Source of the DNA: SMBSF63 sp034003545
GTDB taxonomy: Bacteria; Chloroflexota; Anaerolineae; Anaerolineales; Anaerolineaceae
Direction: 5' to 3'
Assembly (NCBI GenBank): GCA_964447155.1
Contig: CAYURM010000001.1
Coordinates: 124,001-188,000 of the forward strand
Length of the DNA: 64,000 nucleotides
Shown: positions 1 through 8,714 of the stretch, in pieces
Position numbering within the stretch: position 1 is the stretch's first letter
How the letters are laid out: each line of letters begins with the position of its first letter
Notes under the pieces: generated by a model
Database searches by the model: none
What the model was told of the DNA's origin: nothing
Seen by the model: the letters and a program-made list of their open reading frames with translations, nothing else
Made by a program: the position numbers and the translations under genes

Positions 1-1
1 C

Positions 2-613
2 GAAAGGGCAAAAGTGTTCATTGAATACGGCCCGGCAGAAGAAGCCTGGATACCAGTCACTGCGCCCAACTACCTGATGATCCACTGTTTTTGGGTCTCA
101 GGAAAATACAAAGGCACCGGGCACGGGAAAGCACTGTTGCAGGAAGCTATCGATGCCGCCAAAGCACAAAATAAGGCTGGTTTGGTCACCGTCGTTGGGA
201 CAAAGAAATTCCATTTCATGAGTGACACAAAATGGTTTTTGAAGCAGGGCTTCGAAGAATGCGACAGTACCGAATCTGGATTCAGTCTTCTCAAGCTGGA
301 TTTCGCTGCCGGGAAGGATCGCCCCCGGTTCAATGATTCTGTCAGAAGCGGAACATGCCCCGATCAAGAGGGACTGGTGGTATATTATTCTAACCGCTGC
401 CCGTATGCAGAATATCATGTCACCGAATCGTTGGTGGAAACCGCCCAAAAACGAAACCTGCCCTTGAAGATCATCAAATTTGAATCCAAAACCCAGGCGC
501 AACAGTCCCCCTCCCCCGCCACAATTTTCAGCCTGTATCTCAACGGAAAATTTGTTACTACCGACATCAGTGCCTGCATGGACAGCCGATTCGACAAAAT
601 TGTGAGAAGATAA
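2..613 (+). CDS. GNAT acetyltransferase with C-terminal YoaP-like domain (5' truncated)
   Basis: The reading frame is open to the left edge of the window, so the true start is upstream; the GTG at 14 is only the first possible start inside the window. Roughly the first 100 visible residues are the end of a GNAT acetyl-CoA-dependent N-acetyltransferase fold: the GTGHGKALLQEAI stretch matches the acetyl-CoA-binding loop (Q/RxxGxG/A) and is followed by FLKQGFEE, typical of the last GNAT strands. After residue 105 comes VYYSNRCPYAEYHV and a thioredoxin-like tail, matching YoaP-like domains that are known to be fused to GNATs. The substrate is unknown. No partner gene is visible upstream; the next gene has its own TATAAT box. 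Confidence 0.75.
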   Translation, partial: ERAKVFIEYGPAEEAWIPVTAPNYLMIHCFWVSGKYKGTGHGKALLQEAIDAAKAQNKAGLVTVVGTKKFHFMSDTKWFLKQGFEECDSTESGFSLLKLDFAAGKDRPRFNDSVRSGTCPDQEGLVVYYSNRCPYAEYHVTESLVETAQKRNLPLKIIKFESKTQAQQSPSPATIFSLYLNGKFVTTDISACMDSRFDKIVRR

Positions 614-655
614 TTTCTGCACCAGTCACCTCCCCGTTTCACAACTACCATACGA

Positions 656-661
656 TATAAT
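656..661 (+). promoter_or_regulatory. Candidate -10 box for the histidine kinase gene
   Basis: A perfect TATAAT lies 38 bases before the ATG at 700. No convincing -35 hexamer sits 16-18 bases upstream. The same isolated TATAAT arrangement recurs before several other genes in the window, which supports it as a real promoter element. Confidence 0.4.
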
Positions 662-699
662 AGCAACCACACCCAACGATCCAATCACCCGTCCAAACC

Positions 700-2775
700 A
701 TGAACCCCAAAGACACCACCCTGCACGACCTGCGCTCGCTGCTCGAAAAATCCAGAAATTTCGCCATTTACCGCATTGCGGTGGATGCCGCACACCCCTA
801 TGGCGGGCACGTGGTCATGGTCAGTCCGTCCATCCAGGATGTGATCGGCGTCAGTGACCCGCAGGACTACGGCTCATGGTTCCAGTACGTCCACCCGGAA
901 GACATCCAGCGTGTGCTGGACGCCAACCACCAATCCTTTGAGGGCGGCACGGCTTTCGACGAATCCCTGCGCATCTTCAACCCGCAGAAAAACGCCTGGG
1001 GCTGGGTGCGCATGCTGACCACCCCCGTGCATGACGAAGAGGGTAGGCTGACCCATTTCAACGGTCTGGTGATCGACATCACCGAGCAGAAGAACGCCGA
1101 AGAACGCCTGCGCGAACAGCTTGCCTTCGAGAATCTCGTCACCACCCTCTCCACCCAGTTCATCAACCTCAAGACCGGTGAAATCGACGCCGGTATCTCT
1201 GATGCGCTGAAGACCATCGGCTCCTTCAACCAGGTGGACCGCTGCTATATCGGTCTCTTTTCACAGGAAGACAACACCCTGCAAATCCGCCACGAGTGGT
1301 GCGCTTCGGGCATCGCTTCGCTTGCCGCTCGCCTGCACCGCCAATCGCTGGACAGCCTGCCTTACCTGACGGGCTGCATCCAGCGCGGTGAGATTGTCCA
1401 TTTGCCACAGCTCGATTTACTCCCACCGGAGGCCGGGGCAGACCGCCAGAAGACCGCCGACCACGGCACCCAGTCCATGCTGCTCGTGCCCATGTTTTAT
1501 CAGGAAAAGGCCATTGGTTTCCTCGGGTTCGACTCGGTCAAGGCTCAAAAATCCTGGACGGATGAGAGCATTCACCTGCTGAAGATCGTCGGCGAGTTAT
1601 TCGTCAATGCCCTCCAGCAAAAACGTTCGCAGGAAGAACTGCAAAACGCCTACCAGACCCTGGAGCAGCGTGTGCAGGAACGCACCAGGGAACTCCAGAT
1701 CCTGCTCGACTTCGCCGCCGCCACCAACAGTTCGCTCAGCATGGAGCCCATGCTCAAAACGGTGCTGGAACGCCTGGTGCATCTCATCCAGGCCAGCCGG
1801 GTAGCCGTGATGCTGCGCGATGCCATCACCAACCAGCTTGAGGTGCGCTCGTACAGCCCTGACAGCCATGCCGCACCGGATGAACTGTTGAAACTCAACC
1901 TGGCTGGCGAATCGGTAGTTAATACGGGCGAGATGATGACCCTGTCCTCTCTCACCGCGCCAGCCGTCCTTGTCCCCCTGCGCACCCGCGGCGAAGTGAT
2001 CGGCGCCCTGGGAATCATCAGCCAGGAAGGCAGTCAACTCAATCCAGACAGCTTCCCCCTCTACCAGTCCATTGCCGACCGGCTGGCGATTGCTGTTGAA
2101 AATGCCCTGCTCTACCAGCAGGCCGAGATCAACGCCGCCGTCACCGAGCGCAACCGACTGGCCCGTGACCTGCACGACGCCGTCACCCAAACCCTCTTCT
2201 CCGCCAGCCTGATCGCCGATGTCCTGCCAGACGTCTGGCGGCAGGACCCGGCAGAAGGGAAAAACCTGCTGGACGAGATCCGCCAGCTCAACCGCGGCGC
2301 TCTGGCCGAGATGCGTACCCTGCTGTTGGAACTGCGCCCTAAGTCCCTGGAAGAAGCCCAACTGGACAACCTGCTCCATCAGCTTGCCGAAGCCAGTATG
2401 GGCCAGCTCGGCGTACCGGTCACGGTTACCATTGAAGGGCTTTGCCAACTGCCGCCGGAGGTAAAGATCGTCATGTATCGGGTAGCACAGGAAGCGCTGA
2501 ACAACATCATCAAACATGCCCAGGCCGCCCATGTCATGATAAACTTGTTCTGCTCTGAAAACGCAACAGAACAGTGCGCCCGCAGCCTGAAACTGGAAAT
2601 CATTGACAATGGCCGCGGCTTTGACCCGGCCACCGTGCCCGCTGACCACCTCGGCTTGCGCATCATGCGTGAGCGGGTTGAATCCATCGGCGGCCAGATC
2701 AACATCAAAAGCCAGCCCGGTAAAGGGACCCGTGTTACCGTCATCTGGCAGCCGAAAAGCACCCAGGAAGTGTAA
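700..2775 (+). CDS. PAS-GAF-GAF sensor histidine kinase (NarX/DegS type)
   Basis: A 691-residue cytoplasmic two-component sensor kinase; I see no membrane segment. Domains in order: PAS fold about residues 20-130 (ends in GLVIDITEQKNAEERL), first GAF about 145-305, a short coiled coil (LEQRVQERTRELQ) about 310-330, second GAF about 335-465, HisKA_3 dimerisation domain with ERNRLARDLHDAVTQ and phospho-acceptor His492, and a C-terminal HATPase with the N box (EALNNIIKHAQA) and G box (DNGRGFD). The HDxxxQ box defines the HPK7/NarX class, which normally pairs with NarL-type regulators; one starts 454 bases downstream at 3230. The signal is unknown; GAF domains suggest a small ligand or redox cue. 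Confidence 0.9.
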   Translation: MNPKDTTLHDLRSLLEKSRNFAIYRIAVDAAHPYGGHVVMVSPSIQDVIGVSDPQDYGSWFQYVHPEDIQRVLDANHQSFEGGTAFDESLRIFNPQKNAWGWVRMLTTPVHDEEGRLTHFNGLVIDITEQKNAEERLREQLAFENLVTTLSTQFINLKTGEIDAGISDALKTIGSFNQVDRCYIGLFSQEDNTLQIRHEWCASGIASLAARLHRQSLDSLPYLTGCIQRGEIVHLPQLDLLPPEAGADRQKTADHGTQSMLLVPMFYQEKAIGFLGFDSVKAQKSWTDESIHLLKIVGELFVNALQQKRSQEELQNAYQTLEQRVQERTRELQILLDFAAATNSSLSMEPMLKTVLERLVHLIQASRVAVMLRDAITNQLEVRSYSPDSHAAPDELLKLNLAGESVVNTGEMMTLSSLTAPAVLVPLRTRGEVIGALGIISQEGSQLNPDSFPLYQSIADRLAIAVENALLYQQAEINAAVTERNRLARDLHDAVTQTLFSASLIADVLPDVWRQDPAEGKNLLDEIRQLNRGALAEMRTLLLELRPKSLEEAQLDNLLHQLAEASMGQLGVPVTVTIEGLCQLPPEVKIVMYRVAQEALNNIIKHAQAAHVMINLFCSENATEQCARSLKLEIIDNGRGFDPATVPADHLGLRIMRERVESIGGQINIKSQPGKGTRVTVIWQPKSTQEV

Positions 2776-3229
2776 CGGCGGACAAGATCAAATGCTGTCT
2801 TGGATGGCGTCCCATAGACATACGCTAAGAAAAAGAAAATAAATGCTCCCCGTGGAAAGGTTGGATTTCTATAAATTGGATGGCAAAATGTGTGCAAAGG
2901 TTCATAAATTGGTTAGCAATGTCCCCCTTTTCAAGGTTCGCGCGAGATCAACCTTACCTATTCGGGTACGATGTGAAAAGGGTCGGTTCGCAAGCCATTA
3001 AATCTTACGGGCGCCGGGACTGGGCAGGTAAAATGCGAAGTGCGCCGACCTTTCCAAAGGAAGTTTGCCTTAGCATATGCGCGGCGTCCGCCCAATCGAT
3101 CTGCCAATTCATGCCCCTTCTATAGTCGTGTTCAAATGGCAATCTGACAAGCACAAGATACGGCAATAAAAATTCGAAAAATTAAACGCTGCGATAAAAC
3201 CTTTTTCTCCAACCCGAGGTCAACACCTT
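2776..3229. other. 454-base intergenic stretch, no gene recognised
   Basis: This lies between the histidine kinase and its probable response regulator. A frame of 81 codons can be read at 2880-3125, but it has low-complexity composition, no ribosome binding site and no recognisable domain. I see no strong hairpin, tRNA or known RNA motif. Confidence 0.4.
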
Positions 3230-3877
3230 ATGAACCCAGCACAAACCATAAAAGTCCTCATCATTGACGACCACGCCATGGTACGCCGCGGCCTGTCCAC
3301 CTTCCTTAAAGTGCGTCCTGAACTGGAACTGGTCGGCGAAGGCAGCAGCGGAGAAGAAGCCCTGCGGCTCTGCCAGGCCTTGCAGCCAGACGTGGTGCTG
3401 ATGGACCTGAAAATGCCCGGCATGGACGGCGTTATGGCTACACGCATTATCACGGAAAAATATCCCTGCATTCGCATCATCGTCCTCACCAGCTTCCAGG
3501 AAGAAGACCTGATCCGCAAAGCCCTCGGCGCCGGCGCGATCAGTTACCTGCTGAAAAATGTCTCGGCCGAAGAACTGACCAAAGCCATCCAGTCTGCTCA
3601 TGCCGGTTTCTCGACCCTCACCCGCGAAGCAATGGAAGCCCTGGCCCGCCCCACCAGCGAAACCCCGCTGGATGCCCCTGTGGCCGACCTGACCCGCCGT
3701 GAACTGGAAGTGCTGGCCCTGATGGTAGCAGGACTCACCAACCCCGACATCGCCGAACGCCTGGTGGTCAGCCGCTCAACGGTCAAGGCCCACGTCAGCA
3801 ACATCCTCGGCAAGCTCAATGCCGCCAACCGCTCGGAGGCGGTATCGATCGCGTTGAAACACAAACTGCTGGAATAA
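3230..3877 (+). CDS. NarL/FixJ-type response regulator
   Basis: A 215-residue DNA-binding response regulator. The N-terminal receiver has the acidic pair in VLIIDDHAMVRRG, phospho-acceptor Asp59 (VVLMDLKMPG), the conserved Thr/Ser in IIVLTSF and Lys in SYLLKNVSAEEL. The C-terminal LuxR-type helix-turn-helix is about residues 150-205 (LTRRELEVLALMVAGLTNPDIA then SRSTVKAHVSNILGKL). Length is normal for the family. It most likely takes phosphate from the HPK7-class kinase upstream, given class pairing and position, although 454 bases separate them and co-transcription is not certain. Targets are unknown; the receiver-only protein at 4095 is a plausible partner. Confidence 0.92.
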   Translation: MNPAQTIKVLIIDDHAMVRRGLSTFLKVRPELELVGEGSSGEEALRLCQALQPDVVLMDLKMPGMDGVMATRIITEKYPCIRIIVLTSFQEEDLIRKALGAGAISYLLKNVSAEELTKAIQSAHAGFSTLTREAMEALARPTSETPLDAPVADLTRRELEVLALMVAGLTNPDIAERLVVSRSTVKAHVSNILGKLNAANRSEAVSIALKHKLLE

Positions 3878-4094
3878 AACACACACACTTCATAGGGGCA
3901 AAGCACGCTTCGCCCAAAAGGACAAGCTTTACCCGTCCTTCCTGAGATAAACTGCCAATCCCTAAATATCCCCCACCTGGCCTAGACCAAAGTTCCCCAC
4001 CTGCACGATGTGCCCGGGGAGCTTTTTGGTTAACATAGTAATGTACAAGAATGTCCAATGATCCTGCGATCAACTACACAGAAAGGAGGCAGCG

Positions 4095-4484
4095 ATGTTG
4101 GAAAACTTGAAAGTACTGATTGCCGACGACCAGCCGAAAGTGCGTCTTGCCCTGCGCGTGACTCTGGAACGCCAGAATGGGCTCTCGATCATCGGTGAAG
4201 CCAGTGATGCCATTGATATGCTCACCCAGCTAAAGTCGCTGCGCCCCAACGTATTGATCATGGACTGGGAACTCCCCGGCCTGGCCGGCAGCACCCTGTA
4301 CGCCCTGCGCGTCATCCTGCCGGAGGCGACCATCATCGCCCTGTCCAGCCGGCCGGAGAATCAGCGGCTCGCCCTCGGATTTGGCGCCAACGGTTTCGTC
4401 AACAAGAGCGCCCCGCCAGAGACCCTGCTGCACATGATGAAAACGCTCACCCACTGGAATATGCAGGCTGTCCCCGCAGCCTAA
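4095..4484 (+). CDS. Stand-alone receiver-domain response regulator
   Basis: A 129-residue single receiver domain with no output domain. The acidic pair is in VLIADDQPKVR, the phospho-acceptor is Asp57 (VLIMDWELPG), and the conserved Ser and Lys are in IIALSSRPEN and GFVNKSAPPE. An AAGGAGG ribosome binding site lies just upstream of the ATG at 4095. CheY-like single-domain regulators act through protein contacts or as phosphate sinks; here the neighbouring kinase (700-2775) and NarL-type regulator (3230-3877) make a local phosphotransfer group plausible. The receiver resembles the one at 3230 only at family level. Confidence 0.88.
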   Translation: MLENLKVLIADDQPKVRLALRVTLERQNGLSIIGEASDAIDMLTQLKSLRPNVLIMDWELPGLAGSTLYALRVILPEATIIALSSRPENQRLALGFGANGFVNKSAPPETLLHMMKTLTHWNMQAVPAA

Positions 4485-4604
4485 GCTCCCGGTCAACAAT
4501 CCGCTGGCCACCTGTACGGAAAGGCACGCAGCAGGAATAGCGGTAAGACCCTTTTGAGTATCATCATCATCATTTTGCACTGATGCTGCAGAAAGGAAAC
4601 TTCC

Positions 4605-4754
4605 ATGCCAACAATCAATGATGCAGCCCCAAATGGTTTGAAAGGTTTTATGCCCGGTGGTAAGATTGACATCCTGTCTGGCGAGAAGTCAATCACGCGT
4701 AGGGTGCGTTGGCCGCGGATGCGGCAACGCACCAATCAACAGGCTCCACTTTAG
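4605..4754 (+). CDS. Possible small protein overlapping a palindromic repeat
   Basis: A 49-codon frame starts at an ATG with AAAGGA seven bases upstream. Its N-terminal half (MPTINDAAPNGLKGFMPGGK onward) looks like ordinary protein, but from about codon 31 it runs into the palindromic element at 4699-4809, giving an Arg-rich tail. It may be a genuine small gene, or the 5' end of a gene interrupted by the repeat. No family is recognised. Confidence 0.22.
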   Translation: MPTINDAAPNGLKGFMPGGKIDILSGEKSITRRVRWPRMRQRTNQQAPL

Positions 4755-4809
4755 AACCATTCAAAACCAAAGGTAAGTTTTGGTGCGTTCAACTACGAAC
4801 GCACCCTAC
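4699..4809. repeat. 111-bp element with 12-bp terminal inverted repeats (MITE/REP-like)
   Basis: GTAGGGTGCGTT at 4699-4710 is repeated as its exact reverse complement AACGCACCCTAC at 4798-4809. Each end also forms its own hairpin: 4703-4733 pairs GGTGCGTT with AACGCACC and, inside, GCCGC with GCGGC around a GGAT loop; 4782-4805 pairs GGTGCGTTC with GAACGCACC. Two outward-facing palindromes joined by about 50 bases resemble a REP doublet or MITE. No transposase is present in the window. It lies just upstream of the MFS gene. Confidence 0.6.
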
Positions 4810-4852
4810 AAATGCTTCGCCCTTTGGAAGCAATAGCTTGAGGAAGAGAAAA

Positions 4853-6124
4853 ATGTTAGCAAAGATTAAACATACCTACAACGAATATCCGCGAAATTTC
4901 TGGATCCTGATCGGCGCCGCTTTTATTGATCGTCTGGGCGGCGGACTGGTTTTCCCGTTCTTTGCAGTATATATCACCCAGCGATTCAACGTCGGCATGA
5001 CCCAGGTCGGACAGTTATTCGCTCTCTTCTCGGTAACCGGAATGATCGGCGGCATCCTGGGCGGTGCCATGGCGGATAAATTTGGCCGCAAGAAAATCAT
5101 GATCTTTGGTCTGGTCTTCAGTGCGATCACCATGCTGCTGTTTGGCCTGGTCGACACACTGGCCCTTCTGTGGCTGGTGAGCGGCACCGTCGGTCTGCTG
5201 GCCGACACCGGATTCCCGGCGCATCACGCCATGGTTGCCGACCTGCTGCCGGAAGAGAAACGCGCCGAAGGCTTCGGCATCATGCGCGTGGTTGCCAACC
5301 TGGCCATCACCATCGGCCCCTTGATCGGCGGCCTGATCGCCACCCGATCCTTCACTGCGCTGTTCATTCTGGACGCGATCACCAGCACCATCATGGCGAT
5401 CATCGTTCTGGTGAAACTGCCCGAAACAAAACCCGAAGCCGCGCCTGAGGCGGAAAAACAGAGCCTCATACAAACCATTTCCGGCTACCGCATTGTCCTC
5501 AAGGACGGCTTGTTCCTGGCCTTCATTGGCGCGCAGATGCTGATGGTCATCGTTTACATTCAGATGAATTCAAGCCTGCCGGTGTATTTGAACAGCGTCA
5601 TGGGCATGGCCCCCAGCGCATATGGCACGCTTTTGAGCATGAACGCCGGAATGGTGGTGCTGTTCCAGTTCTGGGTAACCCGCAAGGTTACCAAATACCG
5701 GCCAATGATCGTCATGGCCGCGGGAACACTTCTATACGCCATCGGCTTCGCCCTGTTCGGCTTCATCTCCGCATTTGGCTTTTTCATCCTGGCAATGGTC
5801 ATCATCACCGTTGGTGAAATGATGGTCAGCCCGGTGTCACAGGCCCTGGTGGCGCAGTTTGCCCCGGAAGACATGCGCGGACGCTACATCGCGATGAACG
5901 ATTTCTGCTGGATCATCCCGCATGCCGTCGGCCCGCTGGGCGCAGGGATCATCATGGACAACTACAACCCGGTTTCCCTGTGGAAAATCGCCGGCGTGAT
6001 CGGCCTGGTAGCCGTCTTCAGCTTCGTGCTGCTGAACACCCGCATGGAACACCGCCGCAGGATAATGGCCCAGTCCAAACGGGAACGCAGCCCAACAGGC
6101 GGCGTAGTGATTGAAACAGTGTAA
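4853..6124 (+). CDS. MFS transporter
   Basis: A 423-residue major facilitator superfamily permease. The start at 4853 (MLAKIKHTYNEYP) is chosen because a GAGGAAGAG ribosome binding site precedes it and the sequence before it is the palindromic element. About twelve hydrophobic segments are visible. The loop between TM2 and TM3 carries GGAMADKFGRKKIM, the MFS signature GxxxDRxGRR, and the start (GGGLVFPFFAVYI) is typical of drug/sugar antiporter-like MFS proteins. The substrate cannot be told from sequence. An intrinsic terminator follows at 6147. Confidence 0.88.
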   Translation: MLAKIKHTYNEYPRNFWILIGAAFIDRLGGGLVFPFFAVYITQRFNVGMTQVGQLFALFSVTGMIGGILGGAMADKFGRKKIMIFGLVFSAITMLLFGLVDTLALLWLVSGTVGLLADTGFPAHHAMVADLLPEEKRAEGFGIMRVVANLAITIGPLIGGLIATRSFTALFILDAITSTIMAIIVLVKLPETKPEAAPEAEKQSLIQTISGYRIVLKDGLFLAFIGAQMLMVIVYIQMNSSLPVYLNSVMGMAPSAYGTLLSMNAGMVVLFQFWVTRKVTKYRPMIVMAAGTLLYAIGFALFGFISAFGFFILAMVIITVGEMMVSPVSQALVAQFAPEDMRGRYIAMNDFCWIIPHAVGPLGAGIIMDNYNPVSLWKIAGVIGLVAVFSFVLLNTRMEHRRRIMAQSKRERSPTGGVVIETV

Positions 6125-6467
6125 GAAAAATTACCCTGAAAATATTTCTCTCCCTCTGCAAACGGGGGAGAGAGTTTTTAAACTTCTATTACAACAAAAG
6201 CTGGTTTAGAAAACTTCCTCGAAAATTGTAACCAATGTAGGGCGATTGCAAAGCATGCAGCAATCCGGAATTTCTGTAAATATCCAGGTTTAATATTCTT
6301 CCCGTGATTTCTGCCGGAAAACAACAGACGCATACATTCCCCGGTTTCTGCCACCGCATAGGTAAAATCCCTAGTTAAATTAGGGCATTCCCCCATTTCA
6401 AACTCACCCGCCAGATAGTATCCTATAAAAGCAAGCTTAACAAAATTGTAGAGAAAGGAATACCAAT
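6125..6467. other. Intergenic region with terminator and dps upstream sequence
   Basis: Holds the terminator at 6147-6179 and then about 290 AT-rich bases leading to dps. A GAGAAAGGAA ribosome binding site lies just before the dps ATG, and a TATAAA-like box is visible near 6423. No gene is recognised; reverse-strand frames here have no recognisable features. Confidence 0.4.
6147..6179 (+). terminator. Intrinsic terminator of the MFS gene
   Basis: TCTCTCCC pairs with GGGAGAGA around a loop containing CTGCAAACGG, followed directly by TTTTT. It lies 23 bases after the MFS stop codon. The same CTCCC/GGGAG palindrome with a CAA-type loop recurs elsewhere (8684, 37443, 58132). Confidence 0.7.
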
Positions 6468-6968
6468 ATGGCAACAACAAAAAAAGACCTGAAATTATTT
6501 GACACAAGTATGGATATCCCGCAAGATGCGCGCGTGAAAATCATCAATGTACTCAACCAGACCCTGGCCGAAGTTTTTGATCTGTACAGCCAGACCAAAC
6601 AGGCTCACTGGAACGTGAAAGGCCCCAATTTCATTCAATTGCATGAATTCTATGACCGCATTGCGGAGATGATTTTCCCCTATGTGGATGAAGTTGCAGA
6701 ACGGGTGACCGCGCTGGGCGGTTTTGCCACGGGTACAGCCCGCATGGCTGCCAACAGCTCCACCCTGAAAGAATTTCCCGACATCCACGGCGGCATGGAA
6801 ACCGTCAAAGCCCTGGCCGAACGCTATGCCAGCCTGACCAACACCTGCCGCGAAAATGTTGACAAAACCGAAAAATGGGGAGACATGGCAACCTCAGACC
6901 TGTATGTCGAGATCGTGCGGGTTCTGGATAAAGCGTTGTGGTTCCTCGAGGCACATATCCAGGGATAA
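6468..6968 (+). CDS. dps: Dps family DNA-protection ferritin
   Basis: A 166-residue protein of the Dps (DNA starvation/stationary phase) mini-ferritin family. It stores iron and uses hydrogen peroxide to oxidise it, protecting DNA. Key features: QAHWNVKGPNFIQLHEFYD with the ferroxidase His, and downstream DEVAERVTALGG with the acidic ligands, normally shared across the dimer interface. The start at 6468 has GAGAAAGGAA just upstream. Length is typical. A Lys-rich N terminus (MATTKKDLKL) may contact DNA. It stands alone; two hairpins (6982-7011 and 7048-7074) separate it from the convergent ccdA gene. Regulation by peroxide or iron is expected for the family, but no operator is evident. Confidence 0.93.
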   Translation: MATTKKDLKLFDTSMDIPQDARVKIINVLNQTLAEVFDLYSQTKQAHWNVKGPNFIQLHEFYDRIAEMIFPYVDEVAERVTALGGFATGTARMAANSSTLKEFPDIHGGMETVKALAERYASLTNTCRENVDKTEKWGDMATSDLYVEIVRVLDKALWFLEAHIQG

Positions 6969-6981
6969 ATCCAAAGGATAT

Positions 6982-7074
6982 CAGGCAAGGGATGCGCATC
7001 CCGGATGCCTGTTAAAAAAAGCAGAAAGAGGGGGTAACCGCTTTTTGCAGGGACGGTGCTTTGCACCGTCCCTG
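6982..7074. terminator. Double hairpin between convergent dps and ccdA genes
   Basis: First hairpin: CAGGCA (6982) with TGCCTG (7006) around an inner GGGATGCGCATCCC palindrome, followed by TTAAAAAAA. Second hairpin: CAGGGACGGTGC (7048-7059) with GCACCGTCCCTG (7063-7074), a perfect 12-bp stem with a TTT loop, flanked on the left by CTTTTT. The second lies just beyond the end of ccdA (stop at 7091) and can serve either strand. Confidence 0.6.
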
Positions 7075-7090
7075 TCAACTTAATTACTTC

Positions 7091-7939
7091 CTAAAACAAC
7101 TGACTCTCCACCAGCCAGTAATAAATCAAATACGCCCCCGCCCCAAGCACAAACAGGGCGCTGAAACGCTGCACATACCCGGCCGCATGGTTCAACCAGC
7201 GCAGCATCGCCTGGCGGAAGAAGGCCGCCCCGAGGACAACCGCGACCACCACCACGCCCATGCCGAGGGCATACCCCACAAACTGCCCCGCTGAACTGAG
7301 CAGATTCTCCCCGGCCAGCGAGGTGCCCACCACCACCAAAAAGATAGGTAGTGCGCAGCTCAATGAACTGACCGCATACACGATCCCAAACAGAAAGGCA
7401 TTCCAGTGGGTCGGCTTGGATTCAATCCGCAGCCGGCGCAGGGCAGGGATGCCCAATTCTTTATGGGTGAGCAGCAGAACCAGCCCCAAGATGACCATGG
7501 CAATGCCGATCAACAGCCCTAACACCTTGAACGCCCCCGCCAACCAGCGTCCGCCCACGGAAAGCAGCAGACCAACCACCAGGAAAATGACCACGAAGCC
7601 CAGCGTGACCAATCCGGCCCGCAGCAGGCTTTTCAATAATTGGCGGGAACGCTTCCCTTCCTCGTCTTCCCCCCACTGCGAAAACGCAAAGGACGGCAAA
7701 AGCAGCACCCCGCATGGATTAACGCTGGCGACCATCCCGGCTCCGAAGGCATACCCAAAAGGCAGCAAACGCGCCAGGTTGGCGATTCCCGCTTCGATCC
7801 CGCCGCGATAGCTGACCAGAAGGAAAAGCAATCCAACCACGACCAGCATGGGGATGATCACACCCAGAGCCATCTTCCAGCCCGATTTCTTTTCTTCTGG
7901 CAAACCAACATTGAAATGGAATGCGTCAGGGTTCATCAT
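7091..7939 (-). CDS. CcdA-family cytochrome c biogenesis / thiol-disulfide transmembrane protein
   Basis: A 282-residue polytopic membrane protein that probably moves reducing equivalents across the cytoplasmic membrane to extracytoplasmic thioredoxin-like proteins. The core has GAGMVASVNPCGVLLLPSF, the NPCG motif of CcdA/DsbD-beta proteins with one redox Cys, and a second Cys in SSLSCALPIFLVV, the other half of the pair. An N-terminal helix precedes the usual six-helix core. It sits 20 bases downstream of a thioredoxin-like lipoprotein (7960-8553) on the same strand, which is the natural electron acceptor. CcdA proteins serve cytochrome c maturation or general thiol reduction; no cytochrome genes are nearby to decide. 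Confidence 0.85.
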   Translation of the reverse strand: MMNPDAFHFNVGLPEEKKSGWKMALGVIIPMLVVVGLLFLLVSYRGGIEAGIANLARLLPFGYAFGAGMVASVNPCGVLLLPSFAFSQWGEDEEGKRSRQLLKSLLRAGLVTLGFVVIFLVVGLLLSVGGRWLAGAFKVLGLLIGIAMVILGLVLLLTHKELGIPALRRLRIESKPTHWNAFLFGIVYAVSSLSCALPIFLVVVGTSLAGENLLSSAGQFVGYALGMGVVVVAVVLGAAFFRQAMLRWLNHAAGYVQRFSALFVLGAGAYLIYYWLVESQLF

Positions 7940-7959
7940 ATCCTCGCCAGGCTCAATGA

Positions 7960-8553
7960 CTACTGCAAAATCGCAGTGATCGCTTCGTTAATCTGTTCTT
8001 GCTGTATCAATCCAGCATATTGAAGATGCAAAGTACCATCGGGAAAGAAAAATAGAACCGACGGGGTGCCGAGAATACCATAATCACGGATCACTTCCAC
8101 ACTCAGCGGCATCCCGCCTGGGATATCAGCCTTCACCGCCTCCAGCATATTGGCGCCGTCTCGCTCAGTACCCAGCCCGACAAAGGGGCCAATATCAACC
8201 AGCACAAAATTGACCTGGTCACCATATTGGTCACAGGCCGCCTGCAATCGGGGAAGCTCCACAATGCAGGTAGGACACATCCCGGCATAGAAATTGATCA
8301 CCACCGGCTTACCCTCGGCAAAAATGGAGGAAATCGACACCACGTCGCTGCCATACACATTCTGCCCCTGATAAAGCTTGATCTCAAATTCTCCGGGAAT
8401 ATTGAATTCAGCCAGCTCTGTACCAGGTTCCGCCATTGCGGGTTCTGCTATGGCAGCTTCTTCCACCTGAGAAACTTCCGCAGCTGCTTGCGGCGCACAG
8501 GCGGCAACCACTACAGCAAACAGGATGATACTGATCCATCGTTTTTTACGCAT
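7960..8553 (-). CDS. Thioredoxin-like (TlpA/ResA-type) lipoprotein
   Basis: A 197-residue secreted lipoprotein. The start at 8553 (MRKKRW) is chosen because GGAGGAG lies four bases upstream; the longer frame adds only five codons. A basic start, a hydrophobic stretch and the lipobox VAAC place lipidated Cys19 on the outer face of the membrane. After an Ala/Glu-rich linker comes a thioredoxin fold with GKPVVINFYAGMCPTC, active-site pair Cys93/Cys96, and later GTPSVLFFFPDG with the cis-Pro. It probably reduces or oxidises envelope thiols. It forms an operon with the CcdA-type protein just downstream, which would supply electrons. Confidence 0.88.
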   Translation of the reverse strand: MRKKRWISIILFAVVVAACAPQAAAEVSQVEEAAIAEPAMAEPGTELAEFNIPGEFEIKLYQGQNVYGSDVVSISSIFAEGKPVVINFYAGMCPTCIVELPRLQAACDQYGDQVNFVLVDIGPFVGLGTERDGANMLEAVKADIPGGMPLSVEVIRDYGILGTPSVLFFFPDGTLHLQYAGLIQQEQINEAITAILQ

Positions 8554-8714
8554 ACATCTCCTCCACATACCGATAAGGGATTAAACTTTTCCACAAGTAT
8601 ACCCTTACATCATATCCTGTATTTATAATATATCTATTAATTTTCTATTAAATCAAAACAACCTGTCACCCACCAGCCATCTCCCCCCGCTTGCCGGGGG
8701 CCGGGGGGCAATAA

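Noticed and set aside
2880..3125. 81-codon open frame between the kinase and regulator genes
   Set aside because: No ribosome binding site, odd composition, no recognisable domain; treated as non-coding.
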